This document shows, one piece after another, positions 52,568-63,723 of a stretch of 64,000 nt of DNA; position 1 is the first letter of the stretch; each line of letters opens with the position of its first letter. The stretch is from Blepharisma stoltei. Lineage: Eukaryota; Ciliophora; Heterotrichea; Heterotrichida; Blepharismidae. The stretch is taken from contig CAJZBQ010000044.1 of NCBI GenBank assembly GCA_914767885.1, forward strand, positions 496,001 to 560,000, read 5' to 3'. The notes beneath the pieces are model-generated. The model did no database searches. It was given only the letters and a program-made list of their open reading frames with translations, and was not told the origin of the DNA. A program made the translations under genes and the position numbers.

Positions 52568-53109
52568 TTAATTCAAGATCTGGCATCTTACAAACTTTTG
52601 CCGCCTTGATTTCTGCCTTTCTAGCTGTTTGTGTGGAGGGGAACTTTCTTCATTCAATTGATTTTTGCTTTGGTCTGCCGATTTAAGCAACTCAATATCT
52701 GATCGCTTGGTGAAGTAGAGCTTGTTATTTGTTAGTGATTTGACTTCTACGTATTTGCTCACTCCTCTTTGCTAGCAAACAAAAAAATTTTGTCCACTCA
52801 TAAATTTTACAGTAAATATTTTTTCGAAATTTGAAAAAATCCCAATCCGCAAAAATTGGAAAACAGTTATTTAATTTGTATATTTAAAATACAGTTAAAC
52901 ATAAATTAGCTATAGATATGATCTATTAATAATTATTTATATATAAAATTATTTTTCATAAAACATTTTTGTTCGCTCATGAAGGGTGGGCTTTTACCCA
53001 AAACATATGATTTTTCTAATGGTTTTTTGTTCGCAAACGGAAGGATGGGATTTAGAGAATAGTTTGGATTTACTTTACTGTTTTTAGACTTGGAAGTGTA
53101 ACAACCCAT
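52568..53109 (-). CDS. small MGC (N-myristoylation-type) protein, IES-interrupted
   Basis: After removing 52754-53061 the 234 nt encode 77 residues starting MGCYTSKSKNSKVNPNY, followed by VEVKSLTNNKLYFTKRSDIELLKS and a basic tail. Gly2 and Cys3 are the classic dual acylation pattern. No domain recognised. The TA-to-TA join (AACTA then CGTAGAAG) is the only one I found that keeps the frame. Confidence 0.6.
52754..53061. mobile_element. family-1 MITE-bearing IES whose frame-keeping boundaries lie outside the MITE
   Basis: MITE-like ends are at about 52761 (ACTCCTCTTTGCTAGC) and 53050 (GTTCGCAAACGGAAGGATGGG). The flanking TA that restores the reading frame lie about 7-11 bp further out. The terminal repeats are heavily worn. 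Confidence 0.65.
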
Positions 53110-53966
53110 AGCTCGATAGTATGGAAAATAATATGGAACAATAGTGGATTCAATATATGGAAGCTGCTTCTTTTTTTTTAAAAATTTATTGAAATAGTAA
53201 GCCAAGCTTCTCACTCTTTTCAATATCGAATAAATTGCATATAAAATGTTTGATAAATAAAAATTTTATTGATCACAAAATAATGACTATTCTCTATTAA
53301 TATATCTATTTCCTCATCTCAGCTATAATTTTCTAAATTTTTATAACTCCTCCTTTTAAGATTAACAAAACATTAAGTGATAACTATTTTTGAAAAATTA
53401 AAACTCTTCAAAGCAATCAATATTACGAAATCTCTTACTCCCCCCCCCCCTCCGTGAGTGGACAAAAAAATTTTGTTCACTCACCGAGGGGGATTAATTT
53501 TTTTTTTTTTAAAAAAATTTATATATAAATTTTATAAAAATTTTTTTTCGAAATTTAAAAAAATCCTAATTCGCAAAAATTGGAAAGCAAATATTAGTTT
53601 AAATTTATAAAATTTATGCTTTAAAAAGCAATTCGTTTAAAATTAAACAGAATTAGCTCTAGATTTCATTATACTAATTATCATTTGCATATCTAAATTT
53701 TTTTCAATAAAAATTTTTGTTCACTCACGGAGGGTGGGTTTTTGGGCAAAAAATAGCGATTTTTCTAATGGTTTTGTTCACTCACGGAGGGGGGGAGTTA
53801 CCAAACCTATTAATTTTTAGGCAGCTTGCATTTTTAATAAACCTCTAACAAAAGCAACTACTCTTAAAGAGAGAATTAAGAAAATAAACCACTTCTTTCA
53901 TATTTCCCTCTAAGTAAGAGAGGCTGTAAATGGTTGATGGCTATAATAATTACCTGAGAGCGATAA
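53110..53966. other. intergenic region with one MITE; poly(A)-binding protein promoter
   Basis: Holds the MITE at 53438-53800. The 165 bp between it and the ATG at 53967 should include the promoter of the poly(A)-binding protein gene. Confidence 0.45.
53438..53800. mobile_element. family-1 MITE, near full length, intergenic
   Basis: TA 53436-53437 and 53799-53800, 363 bp. Left back-to-back palindrome (CTCCGTGAGTGGAC... TTCACTCACCGAGGGGG) and right subterminal copy GTTCACTCACGGAGGGTGGG are both present. Confidence 0.92.
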
Positions 53967-55625
53967 ATGCAACAGCGCCCTAGTGAAACACAAATAGTCG
54001 TAAGCGATCTTCCCCCAAGTGTCACAGAAGCTGACCTTTATCAGCTGGCATCTCAATACGGTCAAGTTGCATACATTAGAGTTCTCAGGCATATTGACAC
54101 AAAGACCTCACTTGGAGTCGCATTTATCAACTTTATCGACACCGCAGCAGTTGAGAAAGCAAGGAACGAGATGAATGGGCTAGCTTTCAAAGGCAGAATC
54201 ATCAGAGCTATGAAGTTCAACAAAGAACGCGACCCTGAAGCAAACATTTTCGTCAAAAATATCCACGAGAGTGTCACTTACAAGGATCTTGAAAGCCACT
54301 TCAAGAGCTTCGGAAATATTTTGTCTTCGAAGATCAGCTTTGATGAAAACGGGAACTCCAAAAAGTACGGCTTTGTACAGTTCGAGAAAAAAGAGGCAGC
54401 CCAAGCAGCAATTGCAAACGCAAACGGGTCAGCCCTCAAAGGAAGCGAACTGCAAGTAGCGAAATTTATCCCTATCGGCAGCAGAATGATATCGAGCAAC
54501 AATAACTTGTATGTGAGAGGGTTCGGCGCTGATATGACAGCTGAAAGATTTCACTCAGTCTTTTCTTCCTTTGGAGAAATCACTTCACATGTCATTTTGT
54601 CGAACAGAGCCAGAGATGGCACTGACAGGCACTTTGGGTTCGTCTGCTTTGCCAACCCTGAAAATGCAACAAAGGCCTTAGAAACCTTGAACGGGAAGTC
54701 AGAAGACGGGTTCACCTGGTACATTGCCGTCCACATGAACAAAAAGAAGCGACTTGCAATGCTCAGACAAGAAAACGCCAAAAAGCAAGAAGACTGGAAG
54801 AGAAGAAACGTCTACGTCAGAGGTCTACCTTTAAACATTGATGAAGAAAAACTAAGAAAGCTCTTCGCTGAGTTTGGAGAAATTGAGTCAGTGAGGATTC
54901 CAAAAGTAGAAAACATTAGGTATGAAAACGCAGAAATGATCAAAGAATTCACTGTAAAAGGTGTCGCCTACATTTTATTCGCTCAGCCTCAAGGCGCCAC
55001 AAGAGCAGTGCAAGGAATGAGAGATAAGTCAGTAGAGGAAAAGAGATTATATGTAAACCTGTGGAGACCAAGAGAAGAAATTGCCAAAGCTATCAACATC
55101 TCGAAGATGAAGAAGATGCAAAGCTTCATGTTCGACTATGGAATGATGCCTGGACCAATGATGATGCCTGGAAGAGGAAGACAAGCAGCTAAAGCAATGC
55201 CTGGAAGAGGATGGGCTGGTCAGCAGCCAATGGGAAGAGGCAAGCCACAAGCTTTCCCACCTCAGGCCTTCCCTGCTCAAGGGTTCCCTCCTCAGCAAGG
55301 ATTCCCAGTTCAAGTTCCAATTCCACCTCAGCAAGTAGCTCAGCCATTAGTTCCATTGAACTTTGACATTAAGACTTATGAAGTTGCACCACCAGAGTTC
55401 AAGAAGAGAATGCTAGGTGAAGCCTTATACCCAGTCGTGCTAAAGAGTTCAAATACTAAGATCGCAGGGAAGATCACTGGAATGCTGCTAGAAATGGACA
55501 ATCAGGAGCTATTTTTGTTATTAACCAACCCAGAAGGATTGAAATTGAAGGTCGGAGAAGCAGTTGACGTGCTCAGAAGAGCGTGGGAAAATGACCCAGA
55601 AAGCTTGAAGCTCATTGAAGGTTAA
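53967..55625 (+). CDS. pab1: cytoplasmic poly(A)-binding protein (four RRMs and MLLE domain)
   Basis: 552 residues, no introns, no TGA codons and more G/C-ending codons than its neighbours, as expected for a highly expressed gene. Four RRMs are visible through their RNP2/RNP1 pairs: IVVSDLP/LGVAFINF, IFVKNIH/KKYGFVQF, LYVRGFG/RHFGFVCF and VYVRGLP/GVAYILF. A Met/Gly/Pro/Gln-rich linker follows, then a C-terminal MLLE (PABC) domain with KKRMLGEALYP and KITGMLLEMDNQELFLLL. It binds mRNA poly(A) tails and recruits PAM2-motif partners in translation and decay. The gene symbol follows the family name. Confidence 0.95.
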   Translation: MQQRPSETQIVVSDLPPSVTEADLYQLASQYGQVAYIRVLRHIDTKTSLGVAFINFIDTAAVEKARNEMNGLAFKGRIIRAMKFNKERDPEANIFVKNIHESVTYKDLESHFKSFGNILSSKISFDENGNSKKYGFVQFEKKEAAQAAIANANGSALKGSELQVAKFIPIGSRMISSNNNLYVRGFGADMTAERFHSVFSSFGEITSHVILSNRARDGTDRHFGFVCFANPENATKALETLNGKSEDGFTWYIAVHMNKKKRLAMLRQENAKKQEDWKRRNVYVRGLPLNIDEEKLRKLFAEFGEIESVRIPKVENIRYENAEMIKEFTVKGVAYILFAQPQGATRAVQGMRDKSVEEKRLYVNLWRPREEIAKAINISKMKKMQSFMFDYGMMPGPMMMPGRGRQAAKAMPGRGWAGQQPMGRGKPQAFPPQAFPAQGFPPQQGFPVQVPIPPQQVAQPLVPLNFDIKTYEVAPPEFKKRMLGEALYPVVLKSSNTKIAGKITGMLLEMDNQELFLLLTNPEGLKLKVGEAVDVLRRAWENDPESLKLIEG

Positions 55626-55719
55626 TAATACTTAATTTCTTCCTCAAAAATCATTATAACCTAAAATTGGTCTAAGACAAGCCAAATTGACATTCTTTAT
55701 GAATTAATTTTGGTTCAAT

Positions 55720-57619
55720 ATGAACTATGCCTCTACACTAGTTGTATCGAAATTTCAGAAAAAAGCTGATGGATGCAATACGTGTAGCAGCTTACTCCCC
55801 TATTGTAAGTGAACAAAAATTTTGTTCTCTCATGGTGTTTTTTATTAAAACAATCTATATATAAATTTGGTAGTCAATATATTTTAGGTAATTGAAGGCA
55901 AAAATTAGTTTTATTAATATATAATTTATGTTTTAAAGTACAAGTTGTTTAAAATTCAACAGATTTGGCTAAAGATATATTATACAAACTATCGCTTATA
56001 TATCAAAATATTTTTTTATCAAAATTTTTATATTATAAAAACGTTTTGTTCTTTCATGGTGCAGAAAAGTTTTTATCAAAAATAGGGATTTTTCCAATTA
56101 TTTTGTTCGCTCACGGAGTGGGAGTTAGAAATTCTGAAGAACTTGGCTTGCAATTCTACATGTTTGGCTGATGCTTAATGCTTAATACTTAATTAAGATT
56201 GTTGAAAAGCTTCGTAGGCTCAAGGTCGAGCCTCTTTCACCTCTATAACGCTCCACCTCTGGCTTGCTAGTCCGAGCATGGCCTCTCACTGTGTTGCTCC
56301 TTAAGGGAGAGGGATTGGACTTGCTGCCCGTAAGTTAAAGGCTCTGGGTCATCATGCCGTACGTCGACAGGGACTAATTTCCAGAAAATTCGAGAAACGA
56401 ATTTTCTGGTCACCTGTTGGCCAAGATGGAAATCCATCTTGAAGAACCACTGGTGTTGCTCGGACACCCCTTTCCAACCTGGATGTGAAGTATACGTTCC
56501 GCTAAGCCGGATATTGCGCTCCACCAAACCAAGTAAACCTGGCCGAATAGTTATTACTGAGCGCCATCCTCCCTCTCTACAATTTCCCTTTATCTCCCCC
56601 AGCTACAGGTGCCAAAAGGATAATGTATACATGTCTTGCTGATACAAGAAGTGAAAGAGAAATGATCGCCCAAAAGCTGATAAAATCGCTAGACCAAAAC
56701 TTTGATGTTTTTCTAGAGAAAGGCTTGGATCATAAGCATATGAATTACCAAGAAAGAGTAAATAGCATTGAAGAGAAAATAAGTGAATTGTACGAAGAAA
56801 AACGTAATAATAAATCTGTAGGACTGAGAAGATATGAAAATAATTTGCAGAGCAGTTCTCTAGTAGATAAGAGACTTAGGGACTTAGAGCAGAAAATGAT
56901 AGATCTTGAATATGGGTTGAGCTTAAATGTCGCAGAGCATTATGATAATTTTGATACCGCTCATACAATTCCATTAGAGGTAAATGAGTTTGACCCAGCT
57001 GTGGGACTGTATCATGACGATCTTAATGACCAACTTATTACTCTTGAAAAATTAAAGCATCTGAATAATTCACATGAAGAATTAATCAATAATTTATTTG
57101 AAGAATCGAACTTTGAGCAAAAAATGATTGCTTTTAAAGAGGAATGAGATGAATTTAAGTTAAAGAGTCACAAATAAAAAATGGAGAGTATGAATTAGGG
57201 TCCTTGTCCCCTAAGGTCATCCTAGTGAGGGAAGTTCAAACTTTCTGAAGGATATTCGCGCTGGAACTGCTTCGGCAGTTCCTTGTGTGCTTGAATCAAG
57301 TTCAAGAAAGGAAGAGAGACTCGTCTAGGTCATAGGCTACTGTAACGGTTAGACGGTTAGGCCAATTCCACCTACGTTGTTCAGAGCTGTTAGCCAGTGA
57401 TGGAATTCAGGAAGGATGGGCTTGGTTTCGTTGGTCCTAAGCTAAGTGGGGGTCAACGGAGAGTTATCATAATCTTAAATCTTAAATCTTAAGTTAAAGA
57501 TTGATACCATCAATAACCAATTGAAAAATATTCAAGAAATGCAAGATGTGTTGTATAAGAAAATCAAAGATCACTATGATTCAATAGCAGAAATAAAAGA
57601 AAAGCTTAGTCTTCTATAA
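55720..57619 (+). CDS. coiled-coil protein interrupted by three mobile elements
   Basis: Removing 55795-56127, 56159-56629 and 57163-57496 leaves 75 + 31 + 533 + 123 = 762 nt, exactly 254 codons. The N-terminus is Cys-rich (DGCNTCSSLEILKNLACNSTCLAD). The rest is helical and acidic with heptads (RVNSIEEKISELYEEKRNN, LRDLEQKMIDLEYGL, IDTINNQLKNIQEMQDVLYKKI). One TGA is Trp (KEEWDEFKLK). No family recognised. More than half of the genomic span is insertion. Confidence 0.8.
55795..56127. mobile_element. family-1 MITE, first insertion in the coiled-coil gene
   Basis: TA 55793-55794 and 56126-56127, 333 bp, ends CTCCCCTATTGTAAGTGAAC and GTTCGCTCACGGAGTGGGAG. Excision joins CSS to LEILKN in frame. 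Confidence 0.87.
56159..56629 (-). mobile_element. SINE-like retroelement, reverse, second insertion in the coiled-coil gene
   Basis: Target duplication TACATGTNTNGCTGAT (56157-56172 and 56628-56643). The left end carries the hexamer-like tail in reverse (TTAATGCTTAATACTTAATT). The TA inside the duplication (56157-56158 and 56628-56629) gives an in-frame join NSTCLAD-TRSERE. Confidence 0.85.
57163..57496 (+). mobile_element. SINE-like retroelement, third insertion in the coiled-coil gene
   Basis: Duplication AAGTTAAAGA at 57157-57166 and 57491-57500, tail ATCTTAAATCTTAAATCTT. The TA in the duplication gives an in-frame join FKLK-IDTINNQ. It is GC-rich internally, with a short hairpin GGAACTGCTTCGGCAGTTCC at 57261-57280. 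Confidence 0.87.
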
Positions 57620-57855
57620 AAAAAATTGCTTGCAAATTGATAGAGCTATTTATTTAAAAATTGTCAATTAATTTGCATTTTATTTGTTAGCCTAATATAA
57701 AAAATTATATCAATTATATGCAAATATTTTAAAGCAATTCATAGTTATTTATGCCTTTTATATAACAATTTTTTACTAGTTCCTGGAGGCAGATTAATTA
57801 GAAAAAAATGAATTTATCTATTTCTTGTTCAATCTCGTAGGGTAGGATTAATAAA

Positions 57856-58065
57856 ATGAAAGAAAAAGAAAAATCATTCAATACTTTAAGCCTAAATTCT
57901 CTTATAAATGCAGCAGAAAACATCTTTAAGGGTTATCATTCTTTAAAACACTACCAATCCCAAACTAAAACAAATTTAAATAGCCACCTTAAGCTACTAC
58001 AAACGATTCCTCAGCTAAGAAACAAAGCTCAAACTTTCTCGGCCGAATTAAGTAAATTAATGTAA
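57856..58065 (+). CDS. small helical protein, unknown
   Basis: 69 residues from ATG 57856 to TAA (MKEKEKSFNTLSLNSLINAAENI), predicted mostly helical and basic. No family recognised. Codon pattern and clean ends favour a real small gene; the 236 bp upstream are AT-rich spacer. Confidence 0.5.
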   Translation: MKEKEKSFNTLSLNSLINAAENIFKGYHSLKHYQSQTKTNLNSHLKLLQTIPQLRNKAQTFSAELSKLM

Positions 58066-58097
58066 ATTCTGAAATTATTAAGTTACAACTAATTCTT

Positions 58098-58488
58098 TTA
58101 ATTACTTTCAACAGCCCCTTCTTTCCTACATACTGGGCATGCTTCTTTATAGCTCAACCATTTTCCCAGACAATTTTCATGAAATATATGGTTGCATGAC
58201 ATTAATATTCCTATTCTTTGCCCTATGTTGAAGGCATCCAAACAAATCGCACACATTTCTTCCTTCATTTCTGACGAGTAGATTCATATTTTTGGTATCA
58301 GCTTTTCTCTTATATTTGCCAAAGTTTGGTATTGCTCAATATATGCTCTAATCACATCGGTACAGCAGCATAAGCTTAAAAAAATCAGTATTATAGATGT
58401 GATGAGAAGAGCAAACAAGTATAGTTTTTTTCCCTGGGATTGGCTATTATGCGTTGCATAAATTTCTTATGGACGTTATACGCGCCAT
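58098..58488 (-). CDS. membrane-anchored RING-H2 E3 ligase with 16-nt intron
   Basis: Exons 58488-58482 and 58465-58098 give 124 residues. The intron GTATAACGTCCATAAG splits codon 3 and is needed to reach an ATG. One membrane helix (residues about 18-38, LYLFALLITSIILIFLSLCC) is followed by a short linker and a complete RING-H2 (CAICLDAF, CNHIFHENC, CPVC). Such proteins ubiquitinate membrane or ER/Golgi substrates with an E2. One Trp is TGA. Confidence 0.88.
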
Positions 58489-58804
58489 TTTCATATGAAA
58501 TTTCAAATTATGAATTTGCCGCACTAAAATCTGCATTTTGAAACGCATATTTGGTTTTCACATATCAAATTCAAATTGACATGCATGCGCATGATAAGAA
58601 ATTATTGCAATACATAATAGAAGATATTAATTAGTTTTTGTTGCCATTATTATTTAATTTATAAAGTGCCAGGCAACTCTCCATTTGTTAACAATTTATT
58701 ATATCTGTTTAAGTAGCCTTTTATTTCTTTTTCTTTTCCTATAAAATAATATCTCTAACTCTTAATATCGATATACGAGATAAGGTAATTGTTCACTGGG
58801 CAAT

Positions 58805-59287
58805 TTAAAGGTAAAATGCATAAATTTGAGGCTCTTCTATTGAAAAACCTTCTCCTTCCAGGTTAGATCCAACAATAAAAAATTGGCAAAAGACATCTAA
58901 AATTCCTGTTGAGCACAGTTTTCCTATGTAAAGGTAAAATATTGAGTAAATTATTTTGCTGAAATCTGTAACTCCTATTAGAAGCATCAGTTTCTGCATT
59001 ATTATGGGGTTCAGTGCTAAAAAGGTATTGGAGAGGATTATTGAGAGCGGAAAGAAAAGAAGGAGCCTTAAAGTATATTTTTGAGAGGAAAAGGTTGATC
59101 CGTCCTTGGTAGCAAGTGTAAGCATGATTGGATTTGTCATACAGCTTAAAGAAAAGAAGGCTAATCCGCAGAACTTGAGAATTGGTTCTTTAAATTTGGC
59201 CGCAAATAAGTAGCATAAAAGCAGACAGTTATAGATGATTATGCTTCCTATTGAACCAAAGAGAGAAAGCCTTTGGGCCCAGTTCAT
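58805..59287 (-). CDS. multi-pass membrane protein, unknown
   Basis: 160 residues with about four hydrophobic segments (IGSIIIYNCLLLCYLFAA, LAFFSLSCMTNPIMLTLA, LRLLLFFPLSIILSNTFLAL, KIIYSIFYLYIGKLC). Starts at ATG 59287. I recognise no family. Confidence 0.65.
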   Translation of the reverse strand: MNWAQRLSLFGSIGSIIIYNCLLLCYLFAAKFKEPILKFCGLAFFSLSCMTNPIMLTLATKDGSTFSSQKYTLRLLLFFPLSIILSNTFLALNPIIMQKLMLLIGVTDFSKIIYSIFYLYIGKLCSTGILDVFCQFFIVGSNLEGEGFSIEEPQIYAFYL

Positions 59288-60488
59288 TTAATATTTATGA
59301 ATTGAATTGATAAATTAATTTAAACGTCATTTCTGATATTAAAAATAGGACTGAAACAATGTGGGATATTTTTAAAGTAGCAGTTTTTTAGACTAATATG
59401 GTGAAAACACTTATATTTGATTTTTCAATATTAATCCTCGAAACACTGATAAATAATATGTTTTATTACGTTTTTTTTAAAGTCATTACATTTTATATAT
59501 TTTTTATAAGTGCATTAGGCTACATGCTGAAAGACCTTAAATAACTATTATAAAATAAATTATTTGTCTATGTGCATTAAAAGGCTCTATATCAAACGAC
59601 TGTGCACTTTTGATAGCGCGGCATTTCCCAGGAGAAAATCGTTCGAAATTTTTTGATAGTGAAAAAATTTGAATGATAAAAAGTTAAATTTCAACTCATG
59701 ATAAACTATTTAAAAACCTTTTAACAAATTCTCTTTAATGAAATGTATAATATCAAAAGTACATCATCATTTGACCTGCACCCCATTAAAACATATCAGA
59801 TCTTTGCAAAACTATAAAGCTGCATCATAATCAAAAATATCCCAGCTAATACTGCTATGAGAAAAATACATGAGAAATTTTAGTTTATGCAATTTCAAAA
59901 ATATCTATATGTCAAGCATGACCAAAAGCAAGGTCTGATATATAGCGCTTGACTCCCTATTAACACTTATAAGTAAAAATATCAGAAAAAAAAATTCCTT
60001 TGATATTTTAAGATAATTAAAAATGTGAAATTAAAACTTACAAATACGAGATATAAAATAAAATTTAAATTTAATTTTGACTTTGAAATTTGAAATTTGA
60101 AATTTTTTGGAATTATTAAATATTTTTTCTTTATAAGGAATTGTCCTTAAAGATCTATAAAGGTTGTATGTCATGTATGCTTTATAAGTATTACATGCTG
60201 AGAAGAGTCCAAATCGCTTATAGAAAATTCCCTTTAAATTGCCCGCTGAGTTCGCAATTTGGTCCGACCAAAACTAAAGATTTTGGTCGGACCAAATTGT
60301 AATTTTAACGGGAAATTCAGCCACTGATAGGGCTATCTATTGGAATTAAGTATATGTAAAAATAAAAAATCATATCAAACTTATATCCTACTGCTTTCTC
60401 ATTTATACATTTTTCACACCTGTAGAGGTCTAATATCATTATCATCCTCAGATTTCTCATAAATAAAATCATCTTCAATCTCCCTGAT
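59288..60488. other. intergenic, 1.2 kb, with a perfect hairpin
   Basis: AT-rich spacer without a recognisable gene. It contains the perfect 19-bp inverted repeat listed separately at 60255-60299. Confidence 0.45.
60255..60299. repeat. perfect 19-bp inverted repeat, 7-nt loop
   Basis: CAATTTGGTCCGACCAAAA (60255-60273), loop CTAAAGA, and its exact complement (60281-60299). It is GC-richer than its surroundings and unrelated to the MITE ends. It could be a terminator-like hairpin, a regulatory palindrome or a remnant of another element's terminal repeats. Confidence 0.8.
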
Positions 60489-60704
60489 ATGCTTAAGATT
60501 AGATTAAATCCAGTTGCAATTTTGGAAGGAAATCCATATATAGCCATTGCATGTGACAGTTGTAGAGTAGCTGAGCTAATAAGGCAGTTTCTTTCTCAAA
60601 TTCAATTCCATATGATAAAATCTGGTGTGACAATAATCCTCAATAATCACTCAAAGGTCTTAGTCCAATGAAATGCTCAGTTTGAGCTCAGCAGGATATT
60701 TTAG
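60489..60704 (+). CDS. possible small gene
   Basis: 71 codons (MLKIRLNPVAILEGNPYIA) to TAG, reading one TGA as Trp. Composition is protein-like, but no family or neighbour supports it. Confidence 0.3.
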
Positions 60705-61278
60705 TGATAACTTTATGACTGCTCAGAGTAATATACAACACTTGCTCTGCCTTTATATAAATCTTAAGATTTCAAAAGAAAATGTAGGAACAAATGAAAG
60801 TTAAATAAATAATTAAAGATGAAGAAATTACAATAATTTTAAGCTTACTCTTTGATCAATCATGTCTGGAATTGCAACACCTTAGCACAACTAAAAAATT
60901 GTGCATTTCTTCCTTTATTATTAATCGAAATTTCCATGATTTCTCAAATATTTGCTTTCTACCTTCATAAATTCTATGAATTATCAATTTTTGAGCAATC
61001 CTCATGGCTTCTTTATTTTCAATTTATCAAATCACTATTCTGAGTCATATTATTTCAATTTCTAATATTATACATTTTAGCATAGGCAAAAAAATAAACC
61101 CTATTACATAGATTAAGATTTATCTAAATAACACAACAATTAAGAAAATAAGAACTATTTCCCTAACATGGTTAAATATTGATCTGATATGGAGTATATT
61201 CCTAATGCTAATAAATTCTAAGCCATATCCTAAAACTATATTGATCCGCTAATTCAATACAAAAGATATATATCCGAA

Positions 61279-63108
61279 ATGGCAGGAAACGAAATTAAAT
61301 CAGGCTGGATCGAAAAGCGATCACAATATCTTAAGTCCTGGCGAGAAAGATGGCTTGTGCTCTCTCCTTTGTTTCTCCAAACCTATAAAACCCCTACAGA
61401 CCAAGAGCACGCCACAATGAGTTTAGAATTATCCACTATAGACGAAGCAGTTCCCAGTGAATTTGAAATAGCAAAAGAGCACTGTTTCAGAATAACAGCT
61501 CAAGGCACCCGATATTACATAGCCACTGACACTGACCAAGAAATGTGCTCATGGCTCAACATCATTAACCATGCTCGCCACATTCAGTCAGTGCCCTTGC
61601 TTTCAATCAATTGCATGCAAGAAAAAAAAGCGACCAGTGAAGTATGCTTAATAGCGACATTTTCAAAGATTAAAGAACTTTTGCATGAAAGAGAAGAAGA
61701 AATGGTCAATGAGCTTGAAGAATGCCAAAGAAACTATATAGAAAAGGTGGAACAAGAACTGAGTGAACTCACCCAAACTTTAGATGTGGAGAACGAAAAT
61801 TACAGGTATTTTACCGAAATTTATAAGAAAGAAGATTCTTTGATTAACAAAATCAGAAAAATTCAAGCAGGGAGAAGGAATAATTTGAGCTTCAAAGAGT
61901 TTGACAGCTTGAATTGCTCTACACTTAGCGTATCAATAAAAGAAGAAGTTTTAAAGAATTTGATTAATTTTAGCACAAGAGTTAGCTTGGTTAATCCGAT
62001 GGAAGTAAGTATTAGGAGAACGAATATAACTAGAGCTTTGAAATGAAGGTATACAGGTGAAAGAATAGATGCGCTTACTTTTATGGTTAGCAGTGATGTT
62101 AAACTTACTGGAGTTGGTATTTGCGCTCCCTACAAACAAGGAGGATCTGTCACAGTCAAGGATTTTCAAATTGTTAAAGGTAAGGTTAAGATTAAGATTA
62201 ATGCTGGGCATTTAAGGTCCCCGCTTCACAAGAGTGACATTCTGTATAGCGCTAGCCATCTGGCTGTACATCAGATTGTGTGACTTTAGCCTCTGGTATC
62301 TCCAAGCCAAGGCCGAAATTCTGGTTTCTCGATAGTGGAATGCCCTATTGGATCGAAACCTTTGTTGGGCTCCACTATTTGAAACCTCTTACCTTCAACC
62401 GCCTAGTCATTCCACCCTGCCTCACTCCTAACCGGATCTCTACCTATCTGCAGCTCTTCAACGGGGTGTATCTATGTTGTCCAGTCTGCCACTCCCTTTT
62501 TTAGGTCACCCTAAAAAGTCTACGCAATTCGGGGCAGACCAATATTGCAACTTGCGCAGTTCATTTCGGGCGCTCCATGGCTCAGGTGCTGCTAGCAAAA
62601 GGAGCCAGAAGTAACTGCCAATTTGGATCAGGCCACAAACCAGTGAATTTGTGCTTAAGTTCTTATCTGCAGGATATGAGTCACTCCTGGCTCCAAAAAT
62701 CATGCCCGTATATACATAGATAGCTGTCACGGAGAGGACGGATCGGATATCATCGCCATTTTATGTGTATGAATTTTTAAAGGTAAATATACGAATTCAA
62801 GCTCAGTTTATAAAAATCCTAGCAGGATAAATATTACTTATAGTCCTGAAAATTCAGTCACAAAGGTGCCTGTAGTTGGTGGGCTGAAAATAAAGAAATT
62901 TGCTTGGTATAGTGTAATTTTTTGCATTGAAGGGGATCATACTTACAAATGTGTAGACTGCTCTCAAAAAGTGCAGGGGCCTGGCGATGTTGAGTGGGAG
63001 TTTACAAATACATCGTTTCATCAAAGCCATCAGAATAATAGATGTGACACTGTATGTGGACCAATTGCAGATTTTTATTATATGCAATTGCAAAAAAATG
63101 ACATGTAA
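61279..63108 (+). CDS. PH domain - coiled coil - PHR domain protein, retroelement-interrupted
   Basis: Removing 62183-62785 leaves 1227 nt and 408 residues. Residues 5-100 are a PH domain (KSGWIEKRSQYLKSWRERWLVL at the start, closing helix MCSWLNIINHAR), likely phosphoinositide-binding. A coiled coil spans about 130-200. From about 255 a PHR-type beta-sandwich begins (RYTGERIDALTFMVSSDVKLTGVGICAPYKQGGSVTVKDFQI), as in Highwire/MYCBP2 and BTBD proteins. The C-terminus has paired Cys (CVDCSQ). One TGA is Trp. The combination suggests a membrane-recruited adaptor; function is inferred. Confidence 0.85.
62183..62785 (-). mobile_element. full-length 0.6-kb SINE-like retroelement, reverse, in the PH-PHR gene
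   Basis: Duplication TTAAAGGTAA at 62174-62183 and 62777-62786. The hexamer tail (GGTTAAGATTAAGATTAAT) is on the left and CGCCATTTTATG, the reversed start, on the right. The reverse complement aligns with 36733-37341 and 51471-52082. TA inside the duplication gives an in-frame join VKG-KYTNSSS. Confidence 0.9.
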
Positions 63109-63176
63109 AAGAAAATTAATAAATTTTTTATAATTATGATTTTAGAACTATATTAAAGCTCTGCATTATATCAATC

Positions 63177-63383
63177 AACACATTAAAATGGTGTGGCGAA
63201 CTAACTCACTCTCTTAACACCTGAAGCCGGGGTGACCTAGGGTCAATTCTTAATGGAGGAGGTCCTAAGCAATATATATCCGGCTAGGCTTTCCTTTATT
63301 GGATGGAGCATAATGACGGGAAGCGACAACATACTCACATCAGGTAAAGGTTTATACTCTTAATTAAGATTAAATTCAGTTGC
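63177..63383 (+). mobile_element. short SINE-like retroelement, intergenic
   Basis: 207 bp with duplication TATATCAATC (63167-63176 and 63384-63393), starting near AAAATGGTGTGGCG and ending near TTAATTAAGATTAAATTC. It may be an internally deleted relative of the 0.6 kb family. Confidence 0.75.
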
Positions 63384-63723
63384 TATATCAATCTCAAAAT
63401 TATAAGAAAAGTCACAATTATAATAGCCAATTTTTAAATTATATTTCCGCGTTTTTAATTTGAAGAAGCAATTATAGGGCAAATTGCAATTAAAGTTAAT
63501 TTTCTGAGACGAATTTATCAATTAACCTTGAAGTTTCAAATTTATTTGGTATTTCCCTTATTATAATATAATGTGTTGGTTTTTTTAGACACTTGAACGC
63601 TGAATGTACATGCAGAATAAAACTCCGCATTTGGAGTTGAGCAAATACGAGTGGATCACTTTTTGAAATAAAGCCAATGTATTATAATATAATTCAAAAT
63701 AGCCATAAAGTTATAAATAATAA

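Noticed and set aside
60852-61085. Hydrophobic open frame with one TGA
   Set aside because: Very AT-rich with random-looking membrane composition; no supporting context.
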